Shown: positions 8,635 to 17,564 of the stretch, piece after piece
How the letters are laid out: every line of letters starts with the position of its first letter
Numbering within the stretch: position 1 is the first letter of the stretch
Assembly: GCA_934098705.1 (NCBI GenBank)
Contig: CAKOPC010000001.1
Location: 62,001 to 126,000, forward strand
Length of the DNA stretch: 64,000 nucleotides
Reading direction: 5' to 3'
DNA from: an uncultured Bacilli bacterium
Lineage (GTDB): Bacteria; Bacillota_I; Bacilli_A; RF39; UBA660
Made by a program: the position numbers and the translations under genes
Notes under the pieces: generated by a model
The model's database searches: none
Told to the model about the DNA's origin: nothing
The model's input: the letters and a program-made list of their open reading frames with translations, nothing else

Positions 8635-8663
8635 TTAACAAATAAAATAAATAATGCTATAAT
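8635..8663 (+). promoter_or_regulatory. Promoter of the dnaG-rpoD-trmK operon
   Basis: TTAACA (8635-8640), 17-base spacer, TATAAT (8658-8663), directly behind the preceding terminator. Confidence 0.8.
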
Positions 8664-8687
8664 ATTCTAAGAAATGGGATGATAGGT

Positions 8688-10409
8688 ATGAACAGTAATA
8701 CAGAAAACTTAAAAGAATTAAGACAAGCAGCTGATATTGTATCTGTTATTTCTTCATATCTTCCGCTTACTAAAAGGGGTAAAAATTACTTTGGTGTTTG
8801 TCCTTTCCATGATGATACTAACCCCTCAATGAGTGTATCACAAGAAAAACAAATATATAAATGTTTCTCTTGTGGGGCAAGTGGTAATGTCTTTAACTTT
8901 GTCATGGATTATGAACATGTATCATTTCCTGAATCTATTGCTATTTTATCTAAAATGACAGGTGTTAAAGTAGCAAATGTTTACGTAAAAGAAACTCCTA
9001 AAAAGTATGATAAATACTATAAAATATATGAACTTGCTTGTAAATTTTATCAAAATAATCTCTTATTACAAGAAGGTAAAGACGCAGTAGACTACCTTCA
9101 TAATAGGGGTATAACAGATGAAATAATTAAAAATTTTAGAATAGGTTTATCAAGTTACAATAAATCACTTACTGAACTTTTAATAAAAAAAGAGTGTACT
9201 ATGAAAGACTTAGAAGATATAGGATTAGCTTATGGTGGTAAAGACTTATATCAAAATAGAATAATGTTTCCATTATATGACACATCAGGAGAAGTAGTTG
9301 GTTTTTCAGGAAGAATATATAATGTAACAAATGGAAGTAAATATATAAATACAAAAGAAACGGTTATCTTTAAAAAAGGGGAACTTTTATACAACTACCA
9401 TAATGCTAAAGATGAAGCAAGAAAAGAAAAATGCCTTATTTTAGTGGAAGGTTTTATGGATGTTATAAGGCTATATTCTGTTGGCATTAAAAATGTTGTT
9501 GCACTTATGGGAACAGCCCTTACTAAAAATCAAATTGCCTTAATAAAAAGAGCCTCAACAAATATTGTAGTGTCATTAGATAGCGATGGACCTGGTAAGA
9601 AAGCTTGCTTTAATGTTGGCGAACAATTAAGGAATGAAAATTTAAACGTAAATGTTATAACTTTAAAAGAAAACAAAGACCCAGATGAATTTATCCTCGC
9701 TTATGGAGAAGAAGAATACCGTAAACTTTTAGAAAATGCTGTAACTTATAACGATTTTAAAATAAATTATCTAAAAGAAGGTAAAGATTTAACTAATTTA
9801 GAAGACCAAACAACCTATATAAATACCGTTTTAGAAGAACTAAATCAAGAAAAAGATATCATAAAACAAGAACTAATTTTAAAGAAAATAAGCAAAGAAT
9901 TTGAAATAGATATAGATATTTTAAGAAAAAAGTTGCAAAATCTTGAAAAATGTAGTAAAATTGAAGCGTTCAAAAAAGTTGAAACGAAAAAAGAAGAGGT
10001 TTTGGATAAATATGAAAAGTCTACTTATGGCATTTTATACTATATGCTATATAATAAAGAGTGTAGACATATATATGAAAAAAAATTAAATTTTTTACCA
10101 GATGTTGAGGCAAGATATCTAGCAAATGAAATTATTTATCTATATAAACAAGATGAAAATTTACTTTTGGCAGATTTCATTACAACTTTAACTGATAAAC
10201 CAGAACTTAAAGAATATTTAAGTAAGGTTTTAAAGTGGGAACAAGATTTATCTAATTTAGACACATTTAATGAGTATATTTCTGTTATCTATAGTTATAA
10301 TAAGAATCAAGAAATAAAAAGATTAAAAAAATTAATGAAAGAAGAAATAGATCCAGAAAAAAAAGCAAAATTACTTGAAAAAATTAGATTAGTTAGAATA
10401 GGGAGTTGA
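8688..10409 (+). CDS. dnaG: DNA primase
   Basis: DnaG makes RNA primers for lagging-strand synthesis. The 573-residue protein has an N-terminal CHC2 zinc finger (C38, H41, C59, C62), the primase core, a TOPRIM domain with [12 protein letters not shown] and [11 protein letters not shown], and a C-terminal helicase-interaction region. The ATG at 8679 is also in frame; 8688 is preferred because the GGGATGA at 8676-8682 is better spaced for it, but this is not certain. dnaG, rpoD and trmK form the macromolecular-synthesis operon of Firmicutes; rpoD starts right after dnaG ends. Confidence 0.95.
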   Translation: MNSNTENLKELRQAADIVSVISSYLPLTKRGKNYFGVCPFHDDTNPSMSVSQEKQIYKCFSCGASGNVFNFVMDYEHVSFPESIAILSKMTGVKVANVYVKETPKKYDKYYKIYELACKFYQNNLLLQEGKDAVDYLHNRGITDEIIKNFRIGLSSYNKSLTELLIKKECTMKDLEDIGLAYGGKDLYQNRIMFPLYDTSGEVVGFSGRIYNVTNGSKYINTKETVIFKKGELLYNYHNAKDEARKEKCLILVEGFMDVIRLYSVGIKNVVALMGTALTKNQIALIKRASTNIVVSLDSDGPGKKACFNVGEQLRNENLNVNVITLKENKDPDEFILAYGEEEYRKLLENAVTYNDFKINYLKEGKDLTNLEDQTTYINTVLEELNQEKDIIKQELILKKISKEFEIDIDILRKKLQNLEKCSKIEAFKKVETKKEEVLDKYEKSTYGILYYMLYNKECRHIYEKKLNFLPDVEARYLANEIIYLYKQDENLLLADFITTLTDKPELKEYLSKVLKWEQDLSNLDTFNEYISVIYSYNKNQEIKRLKKLMKEEIDPEKKAKLLEKIRLVRIGS

Positions 10410-10417
10410 ATGTAATA

Positions 10418-11509
10418 ATGATTAATGAAATTAAAACATTTGAAGAACGTAAAAATGAGCTCTTAGAATTAGGCAAAAAAAATGATGGTAAAATAACATA
10501 TGAAGAAATAGCAGAACACTTAAAAGGTTTAGAAGCTGATAGTGATATGCTTGATGAACTGTACAACATGTTCGTTCAAAATGGTATTGTTATTGAAACA
10601 GCAGATATAGAAGATGAAGAAGATGATACTGATACTGGAGAAGATTTACTAGCTGATATAACACAAAATAAAGATATAAAAATAAATGATCCAGTAAGAA
10701 TGTATCTTAAAGAAATAGGTAGAATAAATCTTTTAACAGCAGATGAAGAATATGAATATGCTCTTGAAGCAGAAGAAGGAAATGAAGAGGCTAAAAGAAT
10801 ACTTGCTGAATCAAATTTAAGACTTGTTGTATCAATAGCTAAAAGATATGTAGGACGTGGTATGGCTTTCCTTGATTTAATACAAGAAGGTAATATTGGA
10901 CTTATGAAAGCAGTTGATAAATTTAGTCCTGAAAAGGGTTATAAATTTTCAACTTATGCAACATGGTGGATAAGACAAGCAATAACTCGTGCTATCGCAG
11001 ACCAAGCAAGAACAATAAGAGTACCAGTACATATGGTAGAAACAATAAACAAATTAGCTAGGATACAAAGACAGTTAACACAAGAATTAAATAGGGAACC
11101 AACTGAAGATGAACTTGCAAAAAAAATGAATACAAGTATCGAAAAAGTGCATGAAATAATGAAAATAGCCCAAGAACCAGTATCACTTGAAACACCAATA
11201 GGAGAAGAAGATGATTCTCATCTTGGCGACTTTGTACCAGATGAGAGAATGATGTCTCCAGAAGAATACACAACAACAGAACTATTAAAAGAAGAACTTG
11301 ATAATGTCCTTTTAACATTAACAGAAAGAGAAGAAAAAGTCTTAAAATTAAGATTTGGACTTGAAGACGGACAATGTAGAACTTTGGAAGAAGTAGGACA
11401 AATATTTGGTGTAACAAGAGAGAGAATAAGACAAATTGAAGCAAAAGCACTTCGTAAAATGAGACATCCATCACGTAGTAAAAAATTAAAGGATTTTTTA
11501 ACTGATTAA
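10418..11509 (+). CDS. rpoD: RNA polymerase housekeeping sigma factor SigA/RpoD
   Basis: A primary sigma factor of 363 residues. It has an acidic N-terminal region with a short region 1.1-like domain, region 1.2-2 ([64 protein letters not shown]), region 3 and the region 4 helix-turn-helix ([20 protein letters not shown]). The consensus TTGACA/TATAAT promoters seen throughout the window fit such a sigma. The frame is open to a TTG at 10406, but the ATG at 10418, with GGGAG at 10401-10405, fits the family N-terminus. The stop overlaps the trmK start by one base. Confidence 0.96.
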   Translation: MINEIKTFEERKNELLELGKKNDGKITYEEIAEHLKGLEADSDMLDELYNMFVQNGIVIETADIEDEEDDTDTGEDLLADITQNKDIKINDPVRMYLKEIGRINLLTADEEYEYALEAEEGNEEAKRILAESNLRLVVSIAKRYVGRGMAFLDLIQEGNIGLMKAVDKFSPEKGYKFSTYATWWIRQAITRAIADQARTIRVPVHMVETINKLARIQRQLTQELNREPTEDELAKKMNTSIEKVHEIMKIAQEPVSLETPIGEEDDSHLGDFVPDERMMSPEEYTTTELLKEELDNVLLTLTEREEKVLKLRFGLEDGQCRTLEEVGQIFGVTRERIRQIEAKALRKMRHPSRSKKLKDFLTD

Positions 11510-12168
11510 TGATAAATAATAAATTAAGCAAAATAGAAGAGCTAATAAAAGATGGCTCTTCTATTTTAGATATTGGCTGTGATCATGCTCTTTTAGATGT
11601 ATCACTCATGTTAAATAAAAAAAATATAAAATGTATAGCAAGTGATAAAAGAGAAAAACCTCTTCTTAAAGCAAAAGAAAATATAGAAAAATTAAACTTG
11701 CAAGATAAAATAACTTTAAGAATATGTGATGGTATAGGAAATATAAGTGATGATATAACGGATATTGTAATATCAGGTATGGGTGGTATCTTAATAAAGG
11801 ACATAATTTTAAAAGATAAAGACAAAATAAAAAACCAAAGAATAATAACATGTCCTAATAATGATAGTGATATATTAAGATACAATATGTATAAAAATGG
11901 TTTTGTAATAGAAGAAGAATATTTAGTGGAAGATAAATACATATATGAAATAATTACCTTTAGAAAAACAAATAAAAAAGAAAGAATAACAAACATTGAA
12001 ATAAAATATGGTAAATATTTTGAAAAAGATGAACTTTATTACAAATACTTTAATAATAAACGTCAAACCATGATAAATATATTACATAAATTGCCAAATA
12101 AATATATATTAAAAAAGTTAAAGATTAGTATGGAAATAAAGTCTTTAGACAAAATATTAAAGCACTAA
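11509..12168 (+). CDS. trmK: tRNA (adenine(22)-N1)-methyltransferase
   Basis: A Rossmann-type SAM-dependent methyltransferase of 219 residues that modifies A22 in the tRNA D-arm. Motif I is ILDIGCDHALL (about 19-29), motif II SDKRE, and IVISGMGG is the family catalytic-loop signature. The ITCPNNDSDILRYNMYKNGF segment and a C-terminal helical part (YNKRQTMINIL-like) match the TrmK/YqfN family. The ATG overlaps the rpoD stop; the order dnaG-rpoD-trmK is the same as in Bacillus. Confidence 0.92.
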   Translation: MINNKLSKIEELIKDGSSILDIGCDHALLDVSLMLNKKNIKCIASDKREKPLLKAKENIEKLNLQDKITLRICDGIGNISDDITDIVISGMGGILIKDIILKDKDKIKNQRIITCPNNDSDILRYNMYKNGFVIEEEYLVEDKYIYEIITFRKTNKKERITNIEIKYGKYFEKDELYYKYFNNKRQTMINILHKLPNKYILKKLKISMEIKSLDKILKH

Positions 12169-12203
12169 AAAAGTTACTGAAAACTAAAATCAGTAACTTT
12201 TTT
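12167..12203. terminator. Bidirectional terminator trmK / yqfQ-like
   Basis: A 14-bp perfect stem (AAAAAAGTTACTGA / TCAGTAACTTTTTT) between two convergent genes, with A and T runs on both sides. Confidence 0.92.
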
Positions 12204-12714
12204 AATTAAAAAATGTTGGTTCGTTATCATTTTTAAAACTTTCTTTATAATTATTAGGTGAAATTTTATTAGTACTTTCATTTGTATTATTAGTATCGGT
12301 ATTTGCATTATTACTACTATTAACTGCCACTGCATCACTACTACTACTTGTCATAGCCTTAGCCACCCTAAGCATAGTTTTAGCATTATTCCAAATAGGT
12401 TTTATTTGGTAAAAGATAGGTATTGCTTGATTTATTACTCCAAGTGTTTTAGAAGCACCATTTAAAATACCAGAAAAAGTAATTCCAGATGATGCTACAT
12501 TAGAAGCACCAGCAACTCCGCTTGCAATAGAGGAAGTAGTACTTGCTGGGACAAATAAAGAAGAAAGTTTAGATAAAATACCACCGCCACTACGCATATT
12601 AGATGCAGTATTACCATACATAGGCATACTTTGATAACCCCTAAAACTATTCATATTAGGCATACCTTGATAATTATTATAAAAAGGATAAAAATTATTA
12701 TAGTTATATCTCAT
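12202..12714 (-). CDS. YqfQ-like protein
   Basis: A 170-residue low-complexity protein. The N-terminus is rich in Asn/Tyr/Phe (RYNYNNFYPFYNNYQGMPN), followed by SGGGILSKLSSLF, a Gly/Ala/Ser-rich hydrophobic centre, IKPIWNNAKTMLRVAKAM and a Ser/Asn/Thr-rich tail. The KPIWNNAKTMLR part and its position beside trmK match the YqfQ (VrrA-related) family of Bacillaceae, associated with spores or cell surface; function unknown. The start at 12714 has a strong AGGAGG; the longer frame to 12762 does not. Confidence 0.72.
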   Translation of the reverse strand: MRYNYNNFYPFYNNYQGMPNMNSFRGYQSMPMYGNTASNMRSGGGILSKLSSLFVPASTTSSIASGVAGASNVASSGITFSGILNGASKTLGVINQAIPIFYQIKPIWNNAKTMLRVAKAMTSSSSDAVAVNSSNNANTDTNNTNESTNKISPNNYKESFKNDNEPTFFN

Positions 12715-12855
12715 AAAAATCCTCCTACGATATTTTATGCTAAACTTAAAACAATGCGTCAAAATATGTAAACTTTAAAGTAAATTTAAGATGTATTAAT
12801 GTACTAAAGCCTTTAATTATCTTATAATAAATATGAAAGTAGGTGAGTATAGTTT

Positions 12856-14100
12856 ATGCAAAATGGATTAGAAAAAATGATAGAGAACTGTTTAAAAAAT
12901 ATAGAAGAAAAGCAAAAAAATCTTTTTCAAAATGAAAAGTATGTAAATGTTTTAAATAATTTTTATGACACTTCAGTAAATAGTTTATCCCTAACTTTAA
13001 GTAAAGAAAATATAAACCTTAAGAAAAATATAAAAGAAGAAATAATAACAAGTCTTACAAAAAACCTAAATGAAATAGACAAAAACTTTAAAAAGACCTT
13101 AGAACTTGTAAATAAATCTATAAAAGATATGATTATAAAAAACTATACTAATTACCTATTTGATGAAGAAATAATAACAGCACTTATAAAAGATAGTAAA
13201 ACTAAAATACAAAATATAAATATATTAAATAAAGAATTTTTAAAAAAGTATGACAGCATCTTTGAACTATTTTTATATAACATATCAGTTAAAATAGATA
13301 TGAAAGGTGATGTAAATACTTATAATCTAATTAATAAAACAATGAATCAAAATAAAAAAATATTATTTGATAATTTAAAAAATATATATGAAGAAAGAAA
13401 AGATATAATAATAAATAATTATGATACTTACCTAAATACCTTTTTAATAGATGTAAAAGGCTTAAAAGAAAGTTATAAAAATAAAAATATAAGATTACTT
13501 GAAGATGTAAAACTTAAAATTATCGAAGAAAATATATATATAACAGTAAGTAAATCTTTAAATGAAGTAGCAACTAAAATAACTTTGGAAATAGATAAAA
13601 CACATAAAAAAATAATAGCATTAGAAAAAACACGTAAAAATAATAGTAAAGAAAAAGAAGTAAAAGAGTTAAAGGACTACTTATTATCTTTTTGTAATAC
13701 TTTATATGATAAATCTCAAAATACCCTTTTAAAGATGAATTTACAAGTTGGAACAACATATGAAGAAGTAGATAAAAGTATGCAAAAATATCAAGATATA
13801 ATGTATAAAATAATAGATTTTTCATATAACTTTGATAAACCATTTGAATTATATAAAAAAGCAGTATTAAATGGAACACTATTTTTACCAACAAATACCT
13901 GTTTTAATATGGCAAACCTTGTTATGCAAGAAAAAGATAACATTATAACATTAATAAGAGGAAGTCTTGTAAGACTATTTGAAGAAAATTTGAATTTAAT
14001 AAATAAAATGTCTTATAAAGAACTATTTGTATCAAGTAAAATAAATAATTACTTTAATATTTTAACAAAAGAAGAAGCTATAAAATTACTAGAAAAGTAA
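12856..14100 (+). CDS. Hypothetical helical protein
   Basis: A 414-residue Lys/Asn/Glu-rich protein I do not recognise. It has no signal peptide or membrane helix and is predicted by eye to be almost all helix, with heptad-like stretches (about 50-110, 150-280) consistent with long coiled coils. A TATAAT hexamer at 12823-12828 and AGGTGA (12841-12846) precede the ATG. It is divergent from the YqfQ-like gene and followed by a weak hairpin. A cytosolic structural or scaffolding role is possible but not shown by sequence. Confidence 0.65.
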   Translation: MQNGLEKMIENCLKNIEEKQKNLFQNEKYVNVLNNFYDTSVNSLSLTLSKENINLKKNIKEEIITSLTKNLNEIDKNFKKTLELVNKSIKDMIIKNYTNYLFDEEIITALIKDSKTKIQNINILNKEFLKKYDSIFELFLYNISVKIDMKGDVNTYNLINKTMNQNKKILFDNLKNIYEERKDIIINNYDTYLNTFLIDVKGLKESYKNKNIRLLEDVKLKIIEENIYITVSKSLNEVATKITLEIDKTHKKIIALEKTRKNNSKEKEVKELKDYLLSFCNTLYDKSQNTLLKMNLQVGTTYEEVDKSMQKYQDIMYKIIDFSYNFDKPFELYKKAVLNGTLFLPTNTCFNMANLVMQEKDNIITLIRGSLVRLFEENLNLINKMSYKELFVSSKINNYFNILTKEEAIKLLEK

Positions 14101-14145
14101 TAATTATGGCTTTTTTTATATAAACTATGTTATAATAACAAACTA

Positions 14146-14418
14146 ATGATGCGTATGAAAGATAAAGAGTTATTTATAATAGAAGTACAAGATGAAAACT
14201 ATTTAACCAAAGAAGAAATAATAAATTTCTTGAATAAAGAATATAAAAAAATTAAAAATAACATAAGTATAGAAGCAAAAAGTAAAGGTGCTACTATATA
14301 TTTAAGTGAAGTAAAGTATAATATAGATATGGATTATATAATAGTAAGTGATACAGATATAAAAACAGATTATACAGATAAAGAAAATATTAGAAAAAGA
14401 AAAGTATATAGACTATAG
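14146..14418 (+). CDS. Small chimeric ORF containing a murE fragment
   Basis: A 90-residue ORF. Residues 1-43 match nothing I know. Residues about 44-68 (KSKGATIYLSEVKYN, IDMDYIIVSD) repeat residues 57-81 of MurE encoded at 45628, and the DNA is almost identical over about 75 bases. The tail (about 69-90) is unrelated and basic. A TATAAT at 14130-14136 ends about 10 bases before the ATG and there is no ribosome binding site, so if expressed the message would be nearly leaderless. It looks like a fragment of murE joined to other sequence rather than an old gene. Confidence 0.4.
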   Translation: MMRMKDKELFIIEVQDENYLTKEEIINFLNKEYKKIKNNISIEAKSKGATIYLSEVKYNIDMDYIIVSDTDIKTDYTDKENIRKRKVYRL

Positions 14419-14440
14419 AACTAAAAATAAAAGAATAAGA

Positions 14441-14474
14441 AAAAAATGTAAATAATTAAAATTTTACATTTTTT
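14441..14474. terminator. Bidirectional terminator
   Basis: Stem AAAAAATGTAAA / TTTTACATTTTTT between the small chimeric ORF and the convergent Tyr-rich gene. Confidence 0.8.
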
Positions 14475-14689
14475 CTATAATATGGATAATTATAAGGGTA
14501 ATTATAAGGATAATAAGGATAATAAGGTGCCTGATTATATATAGGTCTTGGTCTTTGATTTACAACTAAAGGTCCTGTTAAAAAACCAAGTCCAAATGGT
14601 ACTAAAAAGCCACCAATACCATATCTATTACTATTAACACCTCTTATATTATAATAGTAATAATTATTATAAGGATTAGTATAATACAT
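14456..14689 (-). CDS. Small Tyr/Asn/Pro-rich protein
   Basis: A 77-residue protein with a Tyr/Asn-rich N-terminus, a central Gly-rich hydrophobic stretch (GGFLVPFGLGFLTGPLVV) and a repeat-like PYYPYYPYNYPYNYPYYR tail. The composition resembles small spore-coat or spore-surface proteins of Bacilli; this is compositional inference only. AAAGGAG lies 7 bases upstream of the ATG, which supports translation. Confidence 0.6.
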   Translation of the reverse strand: MYYTNPYNNYYYYNIRGVNSNRYGIGGFLVPFGLGFLTGPLVVNQRPRPIYNQAPYYPYYPYNYPYNYPYYRKNVKF

Positions 14690-14803
14690 AAAAATACTCC
14701 TTTCAAATATATATTATGTTAATGCCTTAAAATTTGTTAAAAGTTATTGCTTTATAGACTTTAAATGTGCTAAAATATTAGGTGATAATAGGAGATGAGA
14801 TTG

Positions 14804-16405
14804 ATGGATTTTTTTAAGAATACGAAAAAAGAAAAAGAAAATAATAACATACAAAATGATGAAACAACAAAAGTAAAAGAAGAAGCAAAAGAAGATAAGA
14901 AAAACGAAACAAAAGAAAATGTAACTAATAAAACAAGTGCAGATATGTTAAATTCTTTAATTAATGATGAAGAAGTAGATGGTGATATAGTAATAAAAAG
15001 TAGTTTTAATAATGATGTAAAGCCTACCAATACATCATCATTTGAAACAGTAAAAGAACAAAATCCAAATGATGAAAAAATAAATCTTTATGAAGTTACA
15101 TCAGTAAATGATAAAAAAGAAGAAGAAGTAGCAGATGATGTAAAAGAAGAAGAAGTAAAATTAGAACCTAAAAATAAACCTGATAAAAAACCTCTTGATG
15201 AAAGAAAAAAAACGAGATATAAATATCAAATTATAAATAGTCAAGGAGAAAAAGTAAAGGGATATTTTGATGCTTATAGTGATAGTGAAGTAAGAGCATA
15301 TCTTGAAAATGAAGGTTATAAAATCACTTCTATTGGGGTATCTAAAGATATTGTTCTTGGAAGTGGTAAACTTTCATATAGTGAACTTGCCTTTGTTTTA
15401 ACTCAGCTTTCAACTTATTTAAAAGCAGGTATATCTTTAGTAGATTCTATAAGAATACTTGAAAAGCAATCAGTAAGGCCTGAAAAAAGACGAATATACT
15501 CCAATATAACATATGAACTTGTAAAAGGAGAAAGTTTTTCAACAGCTTTAGAACAACAAGGTAATATTTTTCCAACCTTTTTAGTAAACATGGTAAAAAC
15601 AGCTGAAATGACTGGAGATTTACCATCAACATTAGATGATATGGCAGACTACTACACAACAACTGATAGAACAAGAAAAGCCGCTATAAGTGCTATGACA
15701 TATCCAACTATTGTATTTATCTTTGCTATTGCAGTAATTACCTTTATTATGGTATATGTACTTCCAACCTTTAAAGGTATATTTATGCAAAGTAATATGG
15801 AAATGCCATATCTTACAAAAGTAATAATGGGTATTAGTGATACCCTTGTTAAAAATGGTTTATATATCGTAGGCATCCTAGCACTTGTACTTGTAATATA
15901 CACAATACTATTTAAAAATGTAAAACCATTTAGAAAAGCTATGCAAACTATTATGATGAAAACACCTATATTTGGTAAAATTATAATTTATAAAGAAGTT
16001 ACTATGTTTACTAAAACATTTGCCTCTTTATTAAGCCATAATGTATTTATAACTGATTCTATGCAAATACTAAGTCAAGTAACATCAAATGAAGTTTATG
16101 CAGAAATTATAGGGGACTCTTTATCATACCTTGCTAAAGGTGCTAAGATAAGTGATTCCTTTAAAGGCAAATGGGCTTTTCCAGTTGTTGCTTATGAAAT
16201 GCTTGTAACCGGAGAAAATACAGGTAGACTTGCTGTTATGATGGATTATGTTGCTAAATATTATGATGACTTACATGCCAATTATGTTAAAAGATTAAAC
16301 ACTTTGATAGAACCACTTATGATTGTCTTTTTAGCTTTAATTGTTGGAATAGTTGTATTATCAGTTATTATTCCAATGTTTGGTATGTATGAGCAATTTC
16401 TATAG
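14804..16405 (+). CDS. Type II secretion / type IV pilus platform protein (GspF/PilC family)
   Basis: An inner-membrane platform protein of about 533 residues for a pseudopilus. After an unusually long acidic and lysine-rich N-terminal region (about 1-135), there are two copies of the T2SSF domain (about 190-315 and 395-515), each starting with the typical F(V/T)...QLSTYLKAGISLVDSIRIL or FTKTFASLLSHNVFITDSM segment, and three membrane helices. AGGAG at 14790-14794 favours 14804, though ATG 14795 is in frame. It is followed 7 bases later by prepilin peptidase. The motor ATPase (GspE/PilB) is not in the window. Confidence 0.9.
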   Translation: MDFFKNTKKEKENNNIQNDETTKVKEEAKEDKKNETKENVTNKTSADMLNSLINDEEVDGDIVIKSSFNNDVKPTNTSSFETVKEQNPNDEKINLYEVTSVNDKKEEEVADDVKEEEVKLEPKNKPDKKPLDERKKTRYKYQIINSQGEKVKGYFDAYSDSEVRAYLENEGYKITSIGVSKDIVLGSGKLSYSELAFVLTQLSTYLKAGISLVDSIRILEKQSVRPEKRRIYSNITYELVKGESFSTALEQQGNIFPTFLVNMVKTAEMTGDLPSTLDDMADYYTTTDRTRKAAISAMTYPTIVFIFAIAVITFIMVYVLPTFKGIFMQSNMEMPYLTKVIMGISDTLVKNGLYIVGILALVLVIYTILFKNVKPFRKAMQTIMMKTPIFGKIIIYKEVTMFTKTFASLLSHNVFITDSMQILSQVTSNEVYAEIIGDSLSYLAKGAKISDSFKGKWAFPVVAYEMLVTGENTGRLAVMMDYVAKYYDDLHANYVKRLNTLIEPLMIVFLALIVGIVVLSVIIPMFGMYEQFL

Positions 16406-16412
16406 GATAATC

Positions 16413-17186
16413 ATGAAAACATTAATGTATATTATATTTTTCATATTAGGAACAGTTTTAGGTTCGTTTTATAATGTTGTAGGTTTTAGACTATCAAATA
16501 ATGGCTCCCTTATAAAACCAAAGAATAGTTATTGTCCTTCATGTCATCATAAATTAAGCTATAAAGATTTAGTGCCAATATTATCTTATGTATTTTTAAA
16601 GGGTAAATGTAGATATTGTAAAAATAAAATATCTATATTTTACCCTGTTATAGAACTATTTACAGGTATTTTATTTACAGTATGTTATCACTCATTTAAT
16701 ATAAGTTATGACCTTATAATAGCTCTTACGTTAGTTAGCTTATTTAGTATAATTATTGTAAGTGATTTAAACTTTTATATAATACCAGATGAAGTAACTA
16801 TAACAGCAGGTATTATAATATTAATAACTAATGCCTTAAAATATGGCTTTGTGCCATCATTAACATATGTATTATATGGTATTATATGCTTTTTATTTAT
16901 GTATCTTATTGGTCTTTTAGGAAACGTTTTATTTAAACAAGAAGCTTTAGGAGGAGGGGATATAAAATTACTTTTTGTCCTAGGACTTACTCTTCCTTTA
17001 ATAGAATCATTTTTAGGAATAGTTTTAGCAACAGTACTTGCTCTTCCAATATCTTTATTTTTATTATTAAAACACAAGGATAAAATAATACCATTTGGAC
17101 CATTTTTAGTGGCAGCATATCTTATGTTATTCTTACTAAAACTAGATGTGAATGTTATATATGAGTTCTTTATAATGCCAATTTAA
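16413..17186 (+). CDS. Prepilin peptidase (A24 aspartic protease)
   Basis: A membrane protease of 257 residues that cleaves prepilin leaders and often N-methylates the new N-terminus. It has the N-terminal GSFYNVVGFRL motif, two CxxC pairs (CPSC and CRYC) for zinc in the cytoplasmic loop, and the two catalytic aspartates in VSDLNFYIIPD and GGGDIKLL. About seven membrane helices are visible. The longer frame from 16353 overlaps the platform gene; ATG 16413 with AGGATA just upstream fits the family start. Likely substrates in the window are the pilin-like proteins at 7254 and 25406. Confidence 0.93.
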   Translation: MKTLMYIIFFILGTVLGSFYNVVGFRLSNNGSLIKPKNSYCPSCHHKLSYKDLVPILSYVFLKGKCRYCKNKISIFYPVIELFTGILFTVCYHSFNISYDLIIALTLVSLFSIIIVSDLNFYIIPDEVTITAGIIILITNALKYGFVPSLTYVLYGIICFLFMYLIGLLGNVLFKQEALGGGDIKLLFVLGLTLPLIESFLGIVLATVLALPISLFLLLKHKDKIIPFGPFLVAAYLMLFLLKLDVNVIYEFFIMPI

Positions 17187-17204
17187 TAAGTATTAAAATT
17201 AATT

Positions 17205-17235
17205 AACATGTAAGATGATTTTTACATGTTTTTTT
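17205..17235 (+). terminator. Terminator after prepilin peptidase
   Basis: Stem AACATGTAA / TTACATGTT followed by seven T. Confidence 0.85.
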
Positions 17236-17312
17236 ATGTTTAAAATTATATATGTCTTAAAATGTCGTAATTTTTGTTACGATTATTTACTTTTAATGAA
17301 AGTAAGTGGTAA

Positions 17313-17432
17313 AAGGGTGCAAAAGAAAATTCAATAAATGTAGCAAGCAAGATGTTAAATGAAGGGCTTGATATAGAATTAATATCTAAAATGACTAATC
17401 TTCCAAAAGAAGAAATTGAAAACCTAAAATAA
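17313..17432 (+). pseudogene. C-terminal remnant of a PD-(D/E)XK / Rpn-type transposase-like nuclease
   Basis: A 39-codon open fragment ending in a stop, reading NVASKMLNEGLDIELISKMT then LPKEEIENLK. This is the typical C-terminal tail of Rpn/PD-(D/E)XK nuclease family proteins (usual form: A..ML.EG.....I..IT.LS..EI..L). An in-frame stop at 17310 and the absence of the nuclease domain show it is a remnant. It is the only coding trace in the 378-base gap between 17187 and 17564, which otherwise holds two terminators and the next promoter. Confidence 0.6.
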
Positions 17433-17459
17433 AAAGTATACTAAAAACATATTACAACA

Positions 17460-17513
17460 AACAAAATAATATTTACTTTTAATGCCTTAAGTAAAAAAAT
17501 ATTTTGTTTTTTT
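17460..17513 (+). terminator. Terminator-like hairpin
   Basis: AACAAAATA (17460-17468) pairs with TATTTTGTT (17500-17508), extended by an inner TTTAC/GTAAA pair, and runs into T-rich sequence. It follows the nuclease remnant. Confidence 0.65.
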
Positions 17514-17514
17514 C

Positions 17515-17543
17515 TTGTTTCATATTAAAAATAGGTCTATAAT
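17515..17543 (+). promoter_or_regulatory. Promoter of the transketolase-like gene
   Basis: TTGTTT (17515-17520), 17-base spacer, TATAAT (17538-17543); GGAGG at 17554-17558 precedes the ATG. Confidence 0.72.
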
Positions 17544-17564
17544 AGTAAAGGCTGGAGGTACTTT

